Below, in pieces: positions 36,690-46,967 of a stretch of DNA of 64,000 nt (within the stretch, counting starts at the first letter, position 1; each line of letters starts with the position of its first letter). The notes beneath the pieces are model-generated. The model did not search any database and was not told the origin of the DNA. It saw only the letters and a list, made by a program, of their open reading frames with translations. A program made the translations under genes and the position numbers. Origin of the DNA: Betaproteobacteria bacterium (lineage in GTDB: Bacteria; Pseudomonadota; Gammaproteobacteria; Burkholderiales; Ga0077523); contig JADJPK010000022.1 in NCBI GenBank assembly GCA_016713305.1, positions 1 through 64,000 of the forward strand. The letters are read 5' to 3'.

Positions 36690-37913
36690 ATGAACGCACC
36701 ACATTTTCGTCGTCCGTCCCTTCTCGAGCGTTACCGCACCGTGCGCAAACGCACCGAGTCGCTCTGCGCACCGCTAGCGACGGAAGATCATGTCCCGCAG
36801 CCTGTGCCCGACGTCAGTCCGCCCAAATGGCATCTGGGCCACGTCACCTGGTTCTTCGAGACGTTCGTGCTCTGTCCCCATCTACAGGGGTACGAGGTGT
36901 TCGACGAACGCTATGGTTTTCTCTTCAACAGCTACTACGACACGGTGGGCGACCGCGTTCCGCGGGCGCGTCGCGGCACGTTGAGCCGCCCGACCGTGAC
37001 GGAGATCATGAACTATCGTGCTCACGTGGACGCCGCCATGGAAGTGCTCCTGGGCCATCCGTGCGAAGAATCCGCCGCCACGTTGTGCGAACTGGGTCTG
37101 CAGCACGAACAGCAGCATCAGGAACTGCTTGTCACGGACATCAAGGCCATTCTCGCGTGCAATCCCCTCGCCCCTTCCTACGATCCCGATTCCCTGGGAG
37201 AACTGGACGTGGAAGGGGAACACGCGGTCGAGTCCGGCGAGTCCCGCTGGGTCGCCTGGCCGGGAGGGACGTGCGCCATCGGCGACAACGGCGCCTCCTT
37301 TGCCTTCGACAACGAACGTCCGCGGCACGAGACCATCGTTCCGCCGGTCGAACTGCGAACAGCGCTCGTGACCAACGGGGAGTACCTCGAGTTCATCGCG
37401 GACGGCGGCTACCAGCGCTTCGAGTTCTGGCATGCGGAAGGGTGGGACTGGGTGAGAACCAATGGCGTGCGAGCGCCGGACTACTGGGTGATCGACACTT
37501 CCGGAGCGTCGCGCCGGGATCACTACACGCTGGCAGGCATCCGACTCGTGGATCCGCTCGCGCCGTTGACTCACGTGAACTACTACGAAGCGAGTGCTTT
37601 CTGCCAATGGGCAGGGTGGCGCCTGCCCACCGAGTTCGAATGGGAGGCGCTCGCATCCCTCCTGCCTTGGGGAAGACGGTGGGAATGGACCGCAAGCGCG
37701 TATCTGCCCTATCCCGGTTTCTCCAAGGCCCCGGGGGCCGTGGGCGAGTACAACGGAAAATTCATGGTGAATCAGATGACGCTGCGGGGAGCCTCCTTCG
37801 CCACCCCTCCCGGTCACGCGAGAAGCACCTACCGGAATTTCTTCCATCCCCACTTGCGTTGGCAGTACACGGGCATTCGCCCTGCCCGCGATCCCGGAGC
37901 GGCAAGCCGATGA
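36690..37913 (+). CDS. egtB: Ergothioneine biosynthesis protein EgtB
   Basis: A 407-residue protein from ATG 36690. DinB-type N-terminus with metal-binding HLGHVTWFFET and LQHEQQHQELL (HxxxHxE), then a formylglycine-generating-enzyme-like domain (TNGEYLEFIADGGYQRFEFW ... WRLPTEFEWEALAS ... GASFATPPGHARSTYRNFFHP). EgtB is a non-haem Fe(II) sulfoxide synthase that joins hercynine to a thiol donor. The stop overlaps the start of egtD (ATGA), so the pair is co-translated. Other egt genes (egtA, C, E) are not in the window; EgtB proteins using cysteine directly do not need egtA. Confidence 0.95.
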   Translation: MNAPHFRRPSLLERYRTVRKRTESLCAPLATEDHVPQPVPDVSPPKWHLGHVTWFFETFVLCPHLQGYEVFDERYGFLFNSYYDTVGDRVPRARRGTLSRPTVTEIMNYRAHVDAAMEVLLGHPCEESAATLCELGLQHEQQHQELLVTDIKAILACNPLAPSYDPDSLGELDVEGEHAVESGESRWVAWPGGTCAIGDNGASFAFDNERPRHETIVPPVELRTALVTNGEYLEFIADGGYQRFEFWHAEGWDWVRTNGVRAPDYWVIDTSGASRRDHYTLAGIRLVDPLAPLTHVNYYEASAFCQWAGWRLPTEFEWEALASLLPWGRRWEWTASAYLPYPGFSKAPGAVGEYNGKFMVNQMTLRGASFATPPGHARSTYRNFFHPHLRWQYTGIRPARDPGAASR

Positions 37914-38938
37914 ACGCGCCCGACGGACGCGACGAACTGTTCTCCGTCGCTACGGGTCAGGCTTCCGGCCCCGCATGCGACGAATCGCTTGCACGGCACG
38001 TGGCCGAAGGATTGAGCGCCCGGCAGAAATGGCTGTCCTCGGTGTACTTCTACGACGATCAGGGATCGCGCCTGTTCCAGCGCATCTCCACGTTGCCCGA
38101 GTACTACCTCACGCGAGTGGAGCGCGAAATTCTCGAGACCCAGGCCAGCCGGATCGCGCAGGTTCTGGCGGAAGGCAACGCGCCTGTCGACCTGGTGGAA
38201 CTCGGCAGCGGCGATGGCGCCAAGACATTGCTGCTATGCCGTGCTCTCATGGCATGCGCGCCGGATCTCGAGTTTCATCCGATCGACGTGTCGCAACTGG
38301 CGCTGACCGAGCTGCAACTGCGCTTCGCGGCTGAACTGCCGGGCCTTGCCGTGGTGCCTCTTTGCGCAGACTACTTCGCGCAGTGGCCTGCGTTGCGCAC
38401 CGGCCATCGTGCGGTCGTGGCGCTGCTGGGCAGCAACATGGGAAATATGACAGATGACCGCGCCGTGGCATTGCTGCGGCGGATTCGTTCGAAGCTCTCC
38501 CGCGGTGACTTGCTGATGCTGGGACTGGATCTGCAGAAGGACCCTCGCATCGTCCACGCCGCGTATGCCGACAGCGCCGGCGTGACCGCGCGATTCAATC
38601 TCAATCTGCTCGCCCGGCTGAATCGTGAACTGGACATGGACTTCGATCTCGCGCAGTTCGATCACTACGCGACCTACTCGCCGCTCGACGGCGCAGCGCG
38701 CAGCTTTCTCGTGAGCGCGAGACGGCAGACGGTCGCGAGCGCACGGCTGAGAACAGAGTTTCGCTTCGAGGCGGGGGAGTCGATCTACACGGAGCAATCG
38801 CAAAAATACACCGTCGAGATGATCGACGACCTCGCCGGACGCGCCGGCTTTCGGCTGCACGAGACGTTCACCGATCATCGCGACTGGTACTGCATCGCCG
38901 TTCTCGATGCGGGGGCGGGCAACCCGTCACGGCCTTGA
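37910..38938 (+). CDS. egtD: L-histidine N-alpha-methyltransferase EgtD
   Basis: A 342-residue protein from ATG 37910, overlapping egtB. The SAM-binding motif is VELGSGDGAKTLLL, with the family segments YFYDDQGSRLFQRISTLPEYYLTRVE, LLGSNMGNM and ESIYTEQSQKYTVEMI. It methylates the alpha-amino group of histidine three times to hercynine, the EgtB substrate. The pair therefore makes the core of ergothioneine, an antioxidant thione. Confidence 0.96.
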   Translation: MNAPDGRDELFSVATGQASGPACDESLARHVAEGLSARQKWLSSVYFYDDQGSRLFQRISTLPEYYLTRVEREILETQASRIAQVLAEGNAPVDLVELGSGDGAKTLLLCRALMACAPDLEFHPIDVSQLALTELQLRFAAELPGLAVVPLCADYFAQWPALRTGHRAVVALLGSNMGNMTDDRAVALLRRIRSKLSRGDLLMLGLDLQKDPRIVHAAYADSAGVTARFNLNLLARLNRELDMDFDLAQFDHYATYSPLDGAARSFLVSARRQTVASARLRTEFRFEAGESIYTEQSQKYTVEMIDDLAGRAGFRLHETFTDHRDWYCIAVLDAGAGNPSRP

Positions 38939-39107
38939 GACACGAACGCTTGCGGATCACTTCGAATCGGTGTCCTGACCGTTTGCGAAGCGAAGGTGGC
39001 GTTCCGGGCCATGCAATCCGGGTATGTTGCCGTTTCAGCCCTTTATTTCACTCGTTGTTTTGGGTAGCCTTCAAACTTTGTCGGCAACAAAAGAAGGAGC
39101 TACAGAG

Positions 39108-39386
39108 TTGAACAAGGGTGAATTGATCGAAGCGCTGGCCACGGAAAACGATATGTCCGTGAGTCAATCCCGTCGTTATCTCGAATCGATGCTGGATCTG
39201 ATCGAGAAGAAGATCAAGAAAGGCGAGGACGTCAACATCACCGGCTTCGGCAAGTTCGAAGTCGTGAAGCGCGCCGGCCGCAAGGGCCGCAATCCCGCCA
39301 CCGGTGAAGCCATCAAGGTCCCTGCCCGCAAGGTGCCGAAGTTCACGGCTGGTGTCGCTCTCAAGCGCTCCATCAGCGGCAAGTAA
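39108..39386 (+). CDS. HU-family DNA-binding protein
   Basis: A 92-residue protein. The best start is TTG 39108, placed nine bases after GGAG and giving MNKGELIEALA, the standard HU beginning; an ATG at 39024 would add an unrelated extension. Residues 15-92 contain ITGFGKFEVVKRAGRKGRNPATGEAIKVP, the DNA-binding beta arm. Nucleoid-associated; HU or IHF-like, most likely HU. A terminator follows. Confidence 0.9.
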   Translation: MNKGELIEALATENDMSVSQSRRYLESMLDLIEKKIKKGEDVNITGFGKFEVVKRAGRKGRNPATGEAIKVPARKVPKFTAGVALKRSISGK

Positions 39387-39442
39387 TCGACCCGATCCCA
39401 TCGGGCACGAAGTCTCCGGCGTGGCAGCGCCGGAGATGAAGA

Positions 39443-39465
39443 AAAGGCCGCGCAAGGCGGCCTTT
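39443..39465. terminator. Terminator between HU and the convergent phytase-like gene
   Basis: Stem AAAGGCCGC / GCGGCCTTT with a 5-base loop; A-rich on one side and T-rich on the other, so usable from both strands. Confidence 0.85.
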
Positions 39466-39490
39466 CGACAAGCGGTTCTGCCGTTCCGGA

Positions 39491-40930
39491 TCAATTGCGC
39501 GAACGGCGTTTCGACCAGACTCCCAGCAGCCCGAGCCCGGCCAGGAAGAGCGCGTACGTCTCCGGTTCGGGCACCGGTGCGGTGTACATGGCGAGATCTG
39601 CAGCACTTGCCTTGTAGGCATGCAGCACACCCGGCAGAAGCTTGTAGGTTCCGTCGCCCGGAACGCTCGAAGCTGCTCCCGTGCATCCCGTCGTCTCTCC
39701 GAGAGGGCACTGGATCGACGAGTCAAACGGATCGTCGTCACCGAAGCGGAAGTAAACGTCGAACTGGTCGTTCGTACTGAGGTCCTGGGTGACGCTGTAG
39801 TCGTTGTCCGTTCCGGCCAGGATGAGGTAGCTGCCATCGGCCAGCTTGGGACCGATCGCCAGGCCTTCCCATTTCTCGGGAGACTTGCCCCCCAGTTCCG
39901 CCAACGTGTTCGCGTCAAGGTCGATGAACTTCGAGACCTTGGTCACCGCATCCACTCCGGCTGGCAGGGTCGTGCCGGAAGCAGGAAGGGCAATCGACGT
40001 GACGTCGTCTGCATTGGCAATGTCGATCAGATAGACCGCCTTGTCCGCCGTTGCCAGGGCGGCACCCACGCCGACGCCGCGGTTGTTGCGTTCCAGGACC
40101 AGGAACTGCGTGTCGTCGAGCGCCACCAGCGACGAGATGCCCTGACCCTGTCCCGTCCTGTCCATCTGGTAGGCGTATTGCGCCACCGCCTCGCCCGAGT
40201 CCGAAGCCGTGTCGAACTTGACGATGCGTGCGAACGAACCCGTCTGAGCAGCACCGCCTTCGTCCAGCGTGGGGCTCTGCAGCATGGCATAGACGTACTT
40301 GCCGTCGGCGCTCACCGGAAGGCCCTCGAATCCGCGGTTGGTTCTCTTGCCGGCGTTGTTGCCCGCATCGGAAGCATAGTTCGCCGTCCCCGTCCCGGAG
40401 TTTCTCGGAACCAGATTGGACGGCGTCGTGTACTTCTTGACCAGTGCTCCGGCACGGTCGAATTCGTACAACGACGGACCGTACTCGTCGGACACGAAGA
40501 AGTTGCCATTCAACGGATTGACCACGAATCCCTCGGGATCGAACGCGTTGCCCAGCACGTTGGTCGGCGACGGTGCGATCCCGTTCATGGAACTGCCGCC
40601 AGCGCTGAAGACGATGGTCTGCGTGATGCGAAAGTTGGAAATCGCGCCCGTCGCGTGATCGATGTCGATCGCAAACTTCTGGACACGCGTGTCGTAGTTC
40701 AGCGTGCCGCCGCCGGGGCCGCGGTCGGAAAGACCCCACCACTCGTTCCGGTTCGGGTCGTAGTAGATGTCGGAAAAGAAGCCGACCCGGCCGTCGTTGA
40801 CCGACGTGCCGCCGCTCAAGTCGAGCGAATTTCCAGGGATCGTGATGCCATTGACGAAGGTCGGTGCGGCATGGGCCGTCGAAACGGCCAGAGCGCAGAG
40901 CGTGGCTGCGACCAGGGGGTGGACTTTCAT
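39491..40930 (-). CDS. Esterase-like/phytase-like PEP-CTERM protein
   Basis: A 479-residue protein from ATG 40930 with GGAG upstream. Signal peptide MKVHPLVAATLCALAVSTAHA, then a beta-propeller of the 'esterase-like activity of phytase' type (FSDIYYDPNRNEWWGLSDRGPGGG, PEGFVVNPLNGNFFVSDEYGPSLYEF, KRTNRGFEGLPVSADGKYVY), and the tail VPEPETYALFLAGLGLLGVW followed by SKRRSRN. It may act on phosphate esters outside the cell after exosortase processing; activity is inferred only from the fold. Confidence 0.85.
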   Translation of the reverse strand: MKVHPLVAATLCALAVSTAHAAPTFVNGITIPGNSLDLSGGTSVNDGRVGFFSDIYYDPNRNEWWGLSDRGPGGGTLNYDTRVQKFAIDIDHATGAISNFRITQTIVFSAGGSSMNGIAPSPTNVLGNAFDPEGFVVNPLNGNFFVSDEYGPSLYEFDRAGALVKKYTTPSNLVPRNSGTGTANYASDAGNNAGKRTNRGFEGLPVSADGKYVYAMLQSPTLDEGGAAQTGSFARIVKFDTASDSGEAVAQYAYQMDRTGQGQGISSLVALDDTQFLVLERNNRGVGVGAALATADKAVYLIDIANADDVTSIALPASGTTLPAGVDAVTKVSKFIDLDANTLAELGGKSPEKWEGLAIGPKLADGSYLILAGTDNDYSVTQDLSTNDQFDVYFRFGDDDPFDSSIQCPLGETTGCTGAASSVPGDGTYKLLPGVLHAYKASAADLAMYTAPVPEPETYALFLAGLGLLGVWSKRRSRN

Positions 40931-41321
40931 GGGATCTCCTTCGATGTTGTTTCAGAGGCGGCTCGCGCTCGCGGACTGTCCATCGAAGCAGGTGCCAGGC
41001 GCGCGGAGGTCGAGCGGATGCCGGGCAGATAGCCAAGCCTCGGAGGCAGGCACGAGAACTGTGCCGTCTTCCGGCCGGGAATTGCCCGACCCCCGACGGT
41101 ATTCCGGCCTTGTGACCGGAACATGACGCCGCCGGGGTCTTGCGCTCGCTTGGCAAGCGCAGCCCTGGCACATCGGGCGGGTCGACGATGGGACCCTTCT
41201 CGCCCCGGCCGCAACGACGGACTCCCGTGGCGCATGCATGCGAACGGAACGTCATGCTCAAGACGGGCATGGCGCTGCCGTTACGTCCGCTGTCTTCCTT
41301 CGCGTCGGCCACGAGCCGGCC
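40931..41321. other. Intergenic region, nothing recognised
   Basis: These 391 bases separate the divergent phytase-like gene and the histidine kinase. A TGGCACC at about 40993-40999 on the minus strand resembles a sigma-54 -24 element, but the -12 GC is missing. No small gene with convincing codon usage is seen. Confidence 0.4.
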
Positions 41322-44300
41322 ATGACCTTGCCCGCTCCCGCCACATCCCAGAGTGCCGACCCCCTTTCCGGAAAGGGCAAGCGGATTCCCGTCCTGCTCC
41401 TGGCCTCATGCCTCGGGCTGCTGGTCTGGTGGTGGCACACGTCCAACGAAAGCTTCGAGCGCGCCGTGGGCGCCCGTCTGGAGGAACGTGCCGACGAAGC
41501 CGTGCGTCGCGTGGAAGAACGTGCACGGGCATACGAAGCATTCCTCACCAGCGTCGCGGAATTCATCGCGCTGTCACCCGAGGTCACGGTCGCCGATTGG
41601 CGCCACTACGTCAGCCGGTTCGACATGCACAAGCACTACCCCGGCACGGACATCGTCGGGCTGCTGCGTGCCGTGCGGCCCGGTGAAGAGGATTCGCACA
41701 TCGCCTGGATGCGCGCCCAGGGTCATCTGGACTATCACATCGAACCGCGCGGCCGGCGGGAACTGTACGGTCCGGTCGTGCTCACGGAGCCCATGGAGTC
41801 GGTGCCCGAATCATTGTTCGGCCGCGACCTCCTCGCGATCGAGACGAGGCGGCGGGCGCTGATCGAGGCCATGCGGCAAGGCGATGTCAGGGCCACCGTG
41901 CCGGTCGCTCTTCTCACCGATTCGAATCCACGCACCGATCCCGGCCATCTCATCGTGGCCCCGGTGTACCGGAAGGGCCAGCCCATCGACACGGTGGCCG
42001 AGCGAGAATCCGCGATCGTCGGCTGGGTGTACCTGGCGCATCACATCGACGACGTGCTGGAAGCCGTTCTGGGCAAACCGCAGGAAGGTCTCAAGGTCGT
42101 GGTTCGCGACGCGAAGGGCTGGCCGAAGAGCCCGCTTTTCGTCAACGACGGGCTGCGCAATGATCGCATCGTGGCCAAGGCCGCCCGCGAAGTCCGGATT
42201 GGCGGCCAGTCCTGGACGATCGAATTGCAGGCCGGTTCGTCGATCGTGGCCGGCAATGCGAGTCTGGAGCGCAACGCGGCACTGATCGTCGGGATCATCG
42301 CCAGTTTCGGACTCTTCGGTTTCCTTCTGTCTCTGGCACGGCGCAACGAGTGGGCGGTACAACTAGCGCAGACCATGACGGAAGACCTGCGCGACCGGTC
42401 CGAACAGCTCCAGCGGGCCGCGGTGGAAAGCGAGCGGGCGCGCGAATTTCTCAACGCCATTCTCGACGCCCTGCCGGTCAACGTCTTCGTCAAGGACGAA
42501 CACAGCCGCTTCGTCACGGTCAACAAGGCGACCGTCGGCTACACGGGTTACAGCCGGGAAGAGATACTTGGCAAGGGTGACGTCGAGGTCTTCGGGCCGG
42601 ACCTTGCTGCCAAGTTCCGCCACGAGGATGCTGTCTTGCTCTCGGGACAGCCATTCGAGCCCGAGGAACTGCCCGTTCCCACGATTCGCGGAAGCGATGC
42701 GTGGATCCGAAATAGCAAGCATCTGATCGCCTTGTCCGACGGCAGCCGCTATGTGGTGTCGTTCGCCTTCGACATCACCGACCGGAAGAACGCCGAGACG
42801 GCCGTGTTGAGGTCACGTCAGTTCTTCGAGAAGATCCTCGACCGTCTGCCGAACCCGGTATTCGTGAGAGATTCGGAGAACCGCTGGTATCTCATGAATC
42901 GTGCTTTCTGCGAGTTCACGGGGTTGGATCGCTCCCGGGTCGTCGGCACGCCGACCGACGTGGGTGCCGGCTCGCAGTTGCCGGAGCGGGATCTGGCGGA
43001 GGACAGGGCCTGCCTGGCAGGCGAGGACATCTACCTGGAAGACAAGCTGCAGGACAGACAGGGAAATACCTGCTGGGTCCTCAAGAGCAAGCTGCGCGTC
43101 GATCTTCCCGACGGAAGCCCCGCAGTCCTGGGCGTGATGACGGACGTCACACGCATGAAGCAAGCGGAACGGGAAGCATCGCGGCAGAAGGAATTCCTGC
43201 ACGCCATCGTCGAGGCGATCCCGAACCCGCTGTTCGTGAAGGACCGGCAGCACCGGTTCGTCCTGAGCAACTCGGCATCCAACGCACTCATCGGAATGGA
43301 CGGCGAGGAACCGATCGGAACCATCGGCCGCTATCTCGAGGAGAACCCCGAACAGCGCTCCGCGCACTTCGCCGAAGACGACCTCGTCTTCGCCAGCGGC
43401 GCGGCCCATCATTTCGAGGATCGCCGTGTCCTTCCCGGAGGACAGGAAGTCACCTGGTACAAGAGCAAGCGGGCGGTGACCTTACCCGACGGAAGTCGGT
43501 ATCTCGTCAGCCTCATGACGGATGTCAGCCGGCTGAAGGAGGTGCAGAAGGCGCTTGCCACCAACGAGAGCAGGCTCCAGCTGGTGAATGCGATCGCCGG
43601 AGCGATTGCCAGGGACGACTCCCTCGACACCGTGCTGCAGACGACTGTCGATCAGCTCTGCAGAACGTTCCCCTTCGGCCAGGCCACCTTCGTGTGGCTG
43701 GACGACTCGGGCGACAAGCCGGTATTCGCGGCGCCGGCCGGGCGTCCGGCGGCAACGGACAAGGCTTACGCCGCGGCATGGAACCAGCCCGACCCCCTGT
43801 CTGTCGTGACGGGCAGCGACTGTTTCGCTTCCGACGATCTGGCGAACGCCTCTGCGAACGTGACGCTGCCGCCCGAGACTTTCTTCGATTCGCGGTCGCT
43901 CGTCGTGGTGCCGGTGAGACACAACGGCGATCCGATCGGGCTGCTCATCATCGAAGCGCCTGTTCCCCATGGCTGGACGCGGCAGGAGAAGCAGGCCATA
44001 GGCGAAGTCGGCGACTACCTGACTCTGGCGATCCGCCAGACGCATACCGAAGAGGAACGCCAGCGCACGGAGCAGGCGCTCAAGGACAGGGAATTGCGGC
44101 TGCAGATGGTCAACACGGTGTCAGGGCGGATCACCGCGGGCGATCATGTGTACAACGTCATCGAGAAGACCGTCGACGACCTCCAGACCCTCTATCCGGC
44201 CAGCAGGATCACCTACTGGACGGGCTCCAACAATCTGCTGACGGCCACCGTTTGCAGTGCGCCCCCCAACATGGACAACATCGTGGGGCACGCCTTCGAT

Positions 44301-45886
44301 GCGGACGAGGTTCTGCGGGATGCCGACGGTGCCGACCGCGCCATCGTCATCAACGACGTCGCGCGGACCGACCAGCGGGAGGCCGTCTCCGTTCTCATGA
44401 AGGACCGGCAGGTCTCGAGTCTCGTGCTGCTGCCCCTCGTGCAGTCCGGCAAGCGGCTCGGTGCGCTGAGCGTGGCGGTGCCCATGGTCTACCACTGGTC
44501 GGAGGCGGAAGTTCGCATGCTGGCGGACGTCAGCGACGTGCTCGCCCTGGCCGTCCAGAGCGCAAACCTGAACGACGAGCGCAGCGTGGCCGAGGAATCC
44601 ATGCGGCGCAGCGAAGCCAGGTTCCGCCAACTTGCGGCACTGTCGTCCGACTGGTTCTGGGAACAGGATGCGGAGTTCCGCTTCACCCTGGTGTCGGATG
44701 GCGCCACCGGCAATGCGGTGGACGCTCTGGAACAGACGCTTGGCAAGCGCCGCTGGGAATGCGGCAATGTCATGCCGCCCGAAGACGATCCGGACTGGTC
44801 CAGGCACAAGGCCCTCGTTTCGCGACACGAACCGTTCCGCGATCTTGTCTGCCGCTTCACGACGAGCCGGGGCATTCGCGTGGTGAGCATTTCGGGGGAG
44901 CCGATATTCGACTCCGTGAAACAGTTCGTCGGGTATCGCGGCGTGGGCCGCGACATCACCGACGAGGTGCGCATCCATGATGAATTGCGCGGGCACGGGA
45001 CAATCTGCAGCAGCTCGTGTCCGAGCGGACATGGGAACTGGTCCACGCCAAGGAAAGCGCGGAGGCGGCCAACCGGGCGAAGTCCGAATTCCTGGCGAAC
45101 ATGTCGCACGAGCTGCGCACGCCCATGCACGCCATCCTCTCCTTCTCCAAGCTGGGGCTCGACAAGATGGCGAGCGGCAAGGCGATGCCGGACAAGATCG
45201 AAGGCTATCTGTCGCGCATCGACCAGAGCGGGCGGCGTCTCCTCGGTCTGCTCAACGACCTGCTCGATCTCGCCAAGCTCGAATCGGGCAAGATGAACTA
45301 CGAATTCATGCAGGCCGATCTGGGTACCGTCATCAATGGCGTGCTGCTGGAAATGGAGATGGTCTTCTCCAAGGCCGGGCTCGTGGTCGAACAGGACTAC
45401 CGGACCAAGGACCTCACGGCATGGTGCGACCCGATGCGCATGGGCCAGGTCATGCGAAACCTGCTTTCCAATGCGCTGAAGTTCACGCCCGCCGGCAAGA
45501 AGATCCGCATCCGCATCACTGAGCACGCGCTCCCTGCCGGCCGCAGGTCGGACGACACCGGGGTCGTGAATGCGCTCGCCGTGCAGGTGATCGACCAGGG
45601 CATCGGCATTCCGTCCGGCGAGCTTGACGAGATCTTCGACAAGTTCGTCCAGAGCAGCAAGACGAAAAGCGGTGCAGGGGGCACCGGGCTGGGCCTTGCC
45701 ATCACCAAGGAGATCATCTCTCAACATGGCGGTACGATCCGTGCGGAGAACTCGCCGGAGGGCGGGGCCGTCCTCACGTTCACCCTGCGGCGAGACCCCA
45801 TGCCTTCCCTCGAAGACGCGGTGTCGACGCGGCCCGGCGAAAGCGACCGGAGCGTTCACGCACCCTCCGCCTCCATGATCCACTGA
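41322..45886 (+). CDS. CHASE-PAS-GAF sensor histidine kinase (frameshifted)
   Basis: About 1,520 residues when restored. ATG 41322. Order: TM helix, CHASE sensor (VADWRHYVSRFDMHKHYPGTDIVGLLRAV), second TM (AALIVGIIASFGLFGFLL), three PAS domains, two GAF domains (residues about 760-1085), a fourth PAS, then a HisKA (SEFLANMSHELRTPMHA) and HATPase (VMRNLLSNALKFTP, DQGIGIP, GTGLGLAI). The frame breaks near 44996: restoring one C gives LRGH-RDNLQQLVSERTWELVHAKE. Without that base the kinase core would be on a separate frame beginning near 45017. No response regulator is adjacent. Its ligand is unknown. Confidence 0.85.
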
Positions 45887-45970
45887 GCACGCGCCAGGAC
45901 AGGGCGCGCGTATCGGTTCGCCGGCAATTGCAGTACAGTCGCCGGGTCGTGATTCACCGTGGGTCGGGGC

Positions 45971-46967
45971 ATGGAACTCCCTAGCCGCGTCCGGCTTCCC
46001 GTTACAGCGGTGCCGGCATTCCAGAGTCGATTGCATGGAGCCCCGGGGCAGCGCTGCACGAGTCACGGCTGGATTCCTTCCTTTTTTTACAGTGCTCTGC
46101 TCTGTCTCGCCCTGAGCGCATCCACGCGCTTCGCTGCCGCAGAGACTTCCCCCGAACTTCGCGACTGGATCCGGACACACCCCTGCGGTCCGTTTTGCAC
46201 CCGAGCAGGACTACGGCCCCTTCATCTTCACCGGCGCGGACGGTTCGATCGGGGGTCTTTCCTGGGAATTCCTGGAGCTGGTGGTCAAGCGCAGCGGCCT
46301 CGACATCCGCGTGCTGCCGACGGCCCCCTTGCAGGATATCCTGGTCCTTGCGCGCCAGCGCGAAGCCGATCTCGTGTCGTCGCTCCGGCCCACGCCGGAG
46401 CGAGCCCAATACTTGTCCTTCACCCCGCCGTATGTGAGCGTTCCTGCCGTTCTGGTCGTGCGCGATGGCGGCGGGGATCCGGAATCGCTCGTCCGGTTGG
46501 TGGGCAGGCGTGTCGCCGTGGGCACTGGCTACGCCGTGGAATCGTTCGTCCGCGAACGGCATCCCGGCGTTTCCTGGGTCGGCGTGGCCAACGATGCCGC
46601 CGGGATTCGGCAACTCGTATCCGGAAGCGTGGATGGCGTGGTCGCCGACGCCGCGAGTGTGCGGTTCGCCATGGCGCGGGAGCAGTTGACCGGGCTCAGG
46701 ATCGCCGGACCGGTGGGTTTCGACTACCAGTTGTGCTTCGCGTATCGCAGCGACTGGCCTGCACTCGGCAAGATTCTCGAAGCGGGGCTTCTGAACATCT
46801 CGGCCCAGGAGCGGCGCGGTCTTTATGAGAGATGGGTCGCACCCTACGATCCGTCCTCGCGCGACACGCGGCATGTCTGGACAGAGCGCATTGCATTCGC
46901 TGCGCTGTTCATGGCCGCCCTGCTGGCTGCAGCGGGCGCGATGGCGCGAAGCCGGCGGGGAGCGTGA
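45971..46967 (+). CDS. Periplasmic solute-binding protein, family 3-like (frameshifted)
   Basis: About 331 residues when restored. ATG 45971 (or GTG 45959), signal segment SFFYSALLCLALSAST..AAA. The frame breaks at 46184: removing T gives RTHP-AVRFAPEQDYGPFIFTGADGS, then GLSWEFLELVVKRSGLDIRVLP and the typical READLVSSLRPTPERAQYLSFTPPYVSVP to a C-terminal TM helix (AFAALFMAALLAAAGAM). Its stop overlaps the start of the c-di-GMP protein (TGATGA), so the two are linked. In similar sensors the domain sits on the same chain as the signalling domains. Confidence 0.82.
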
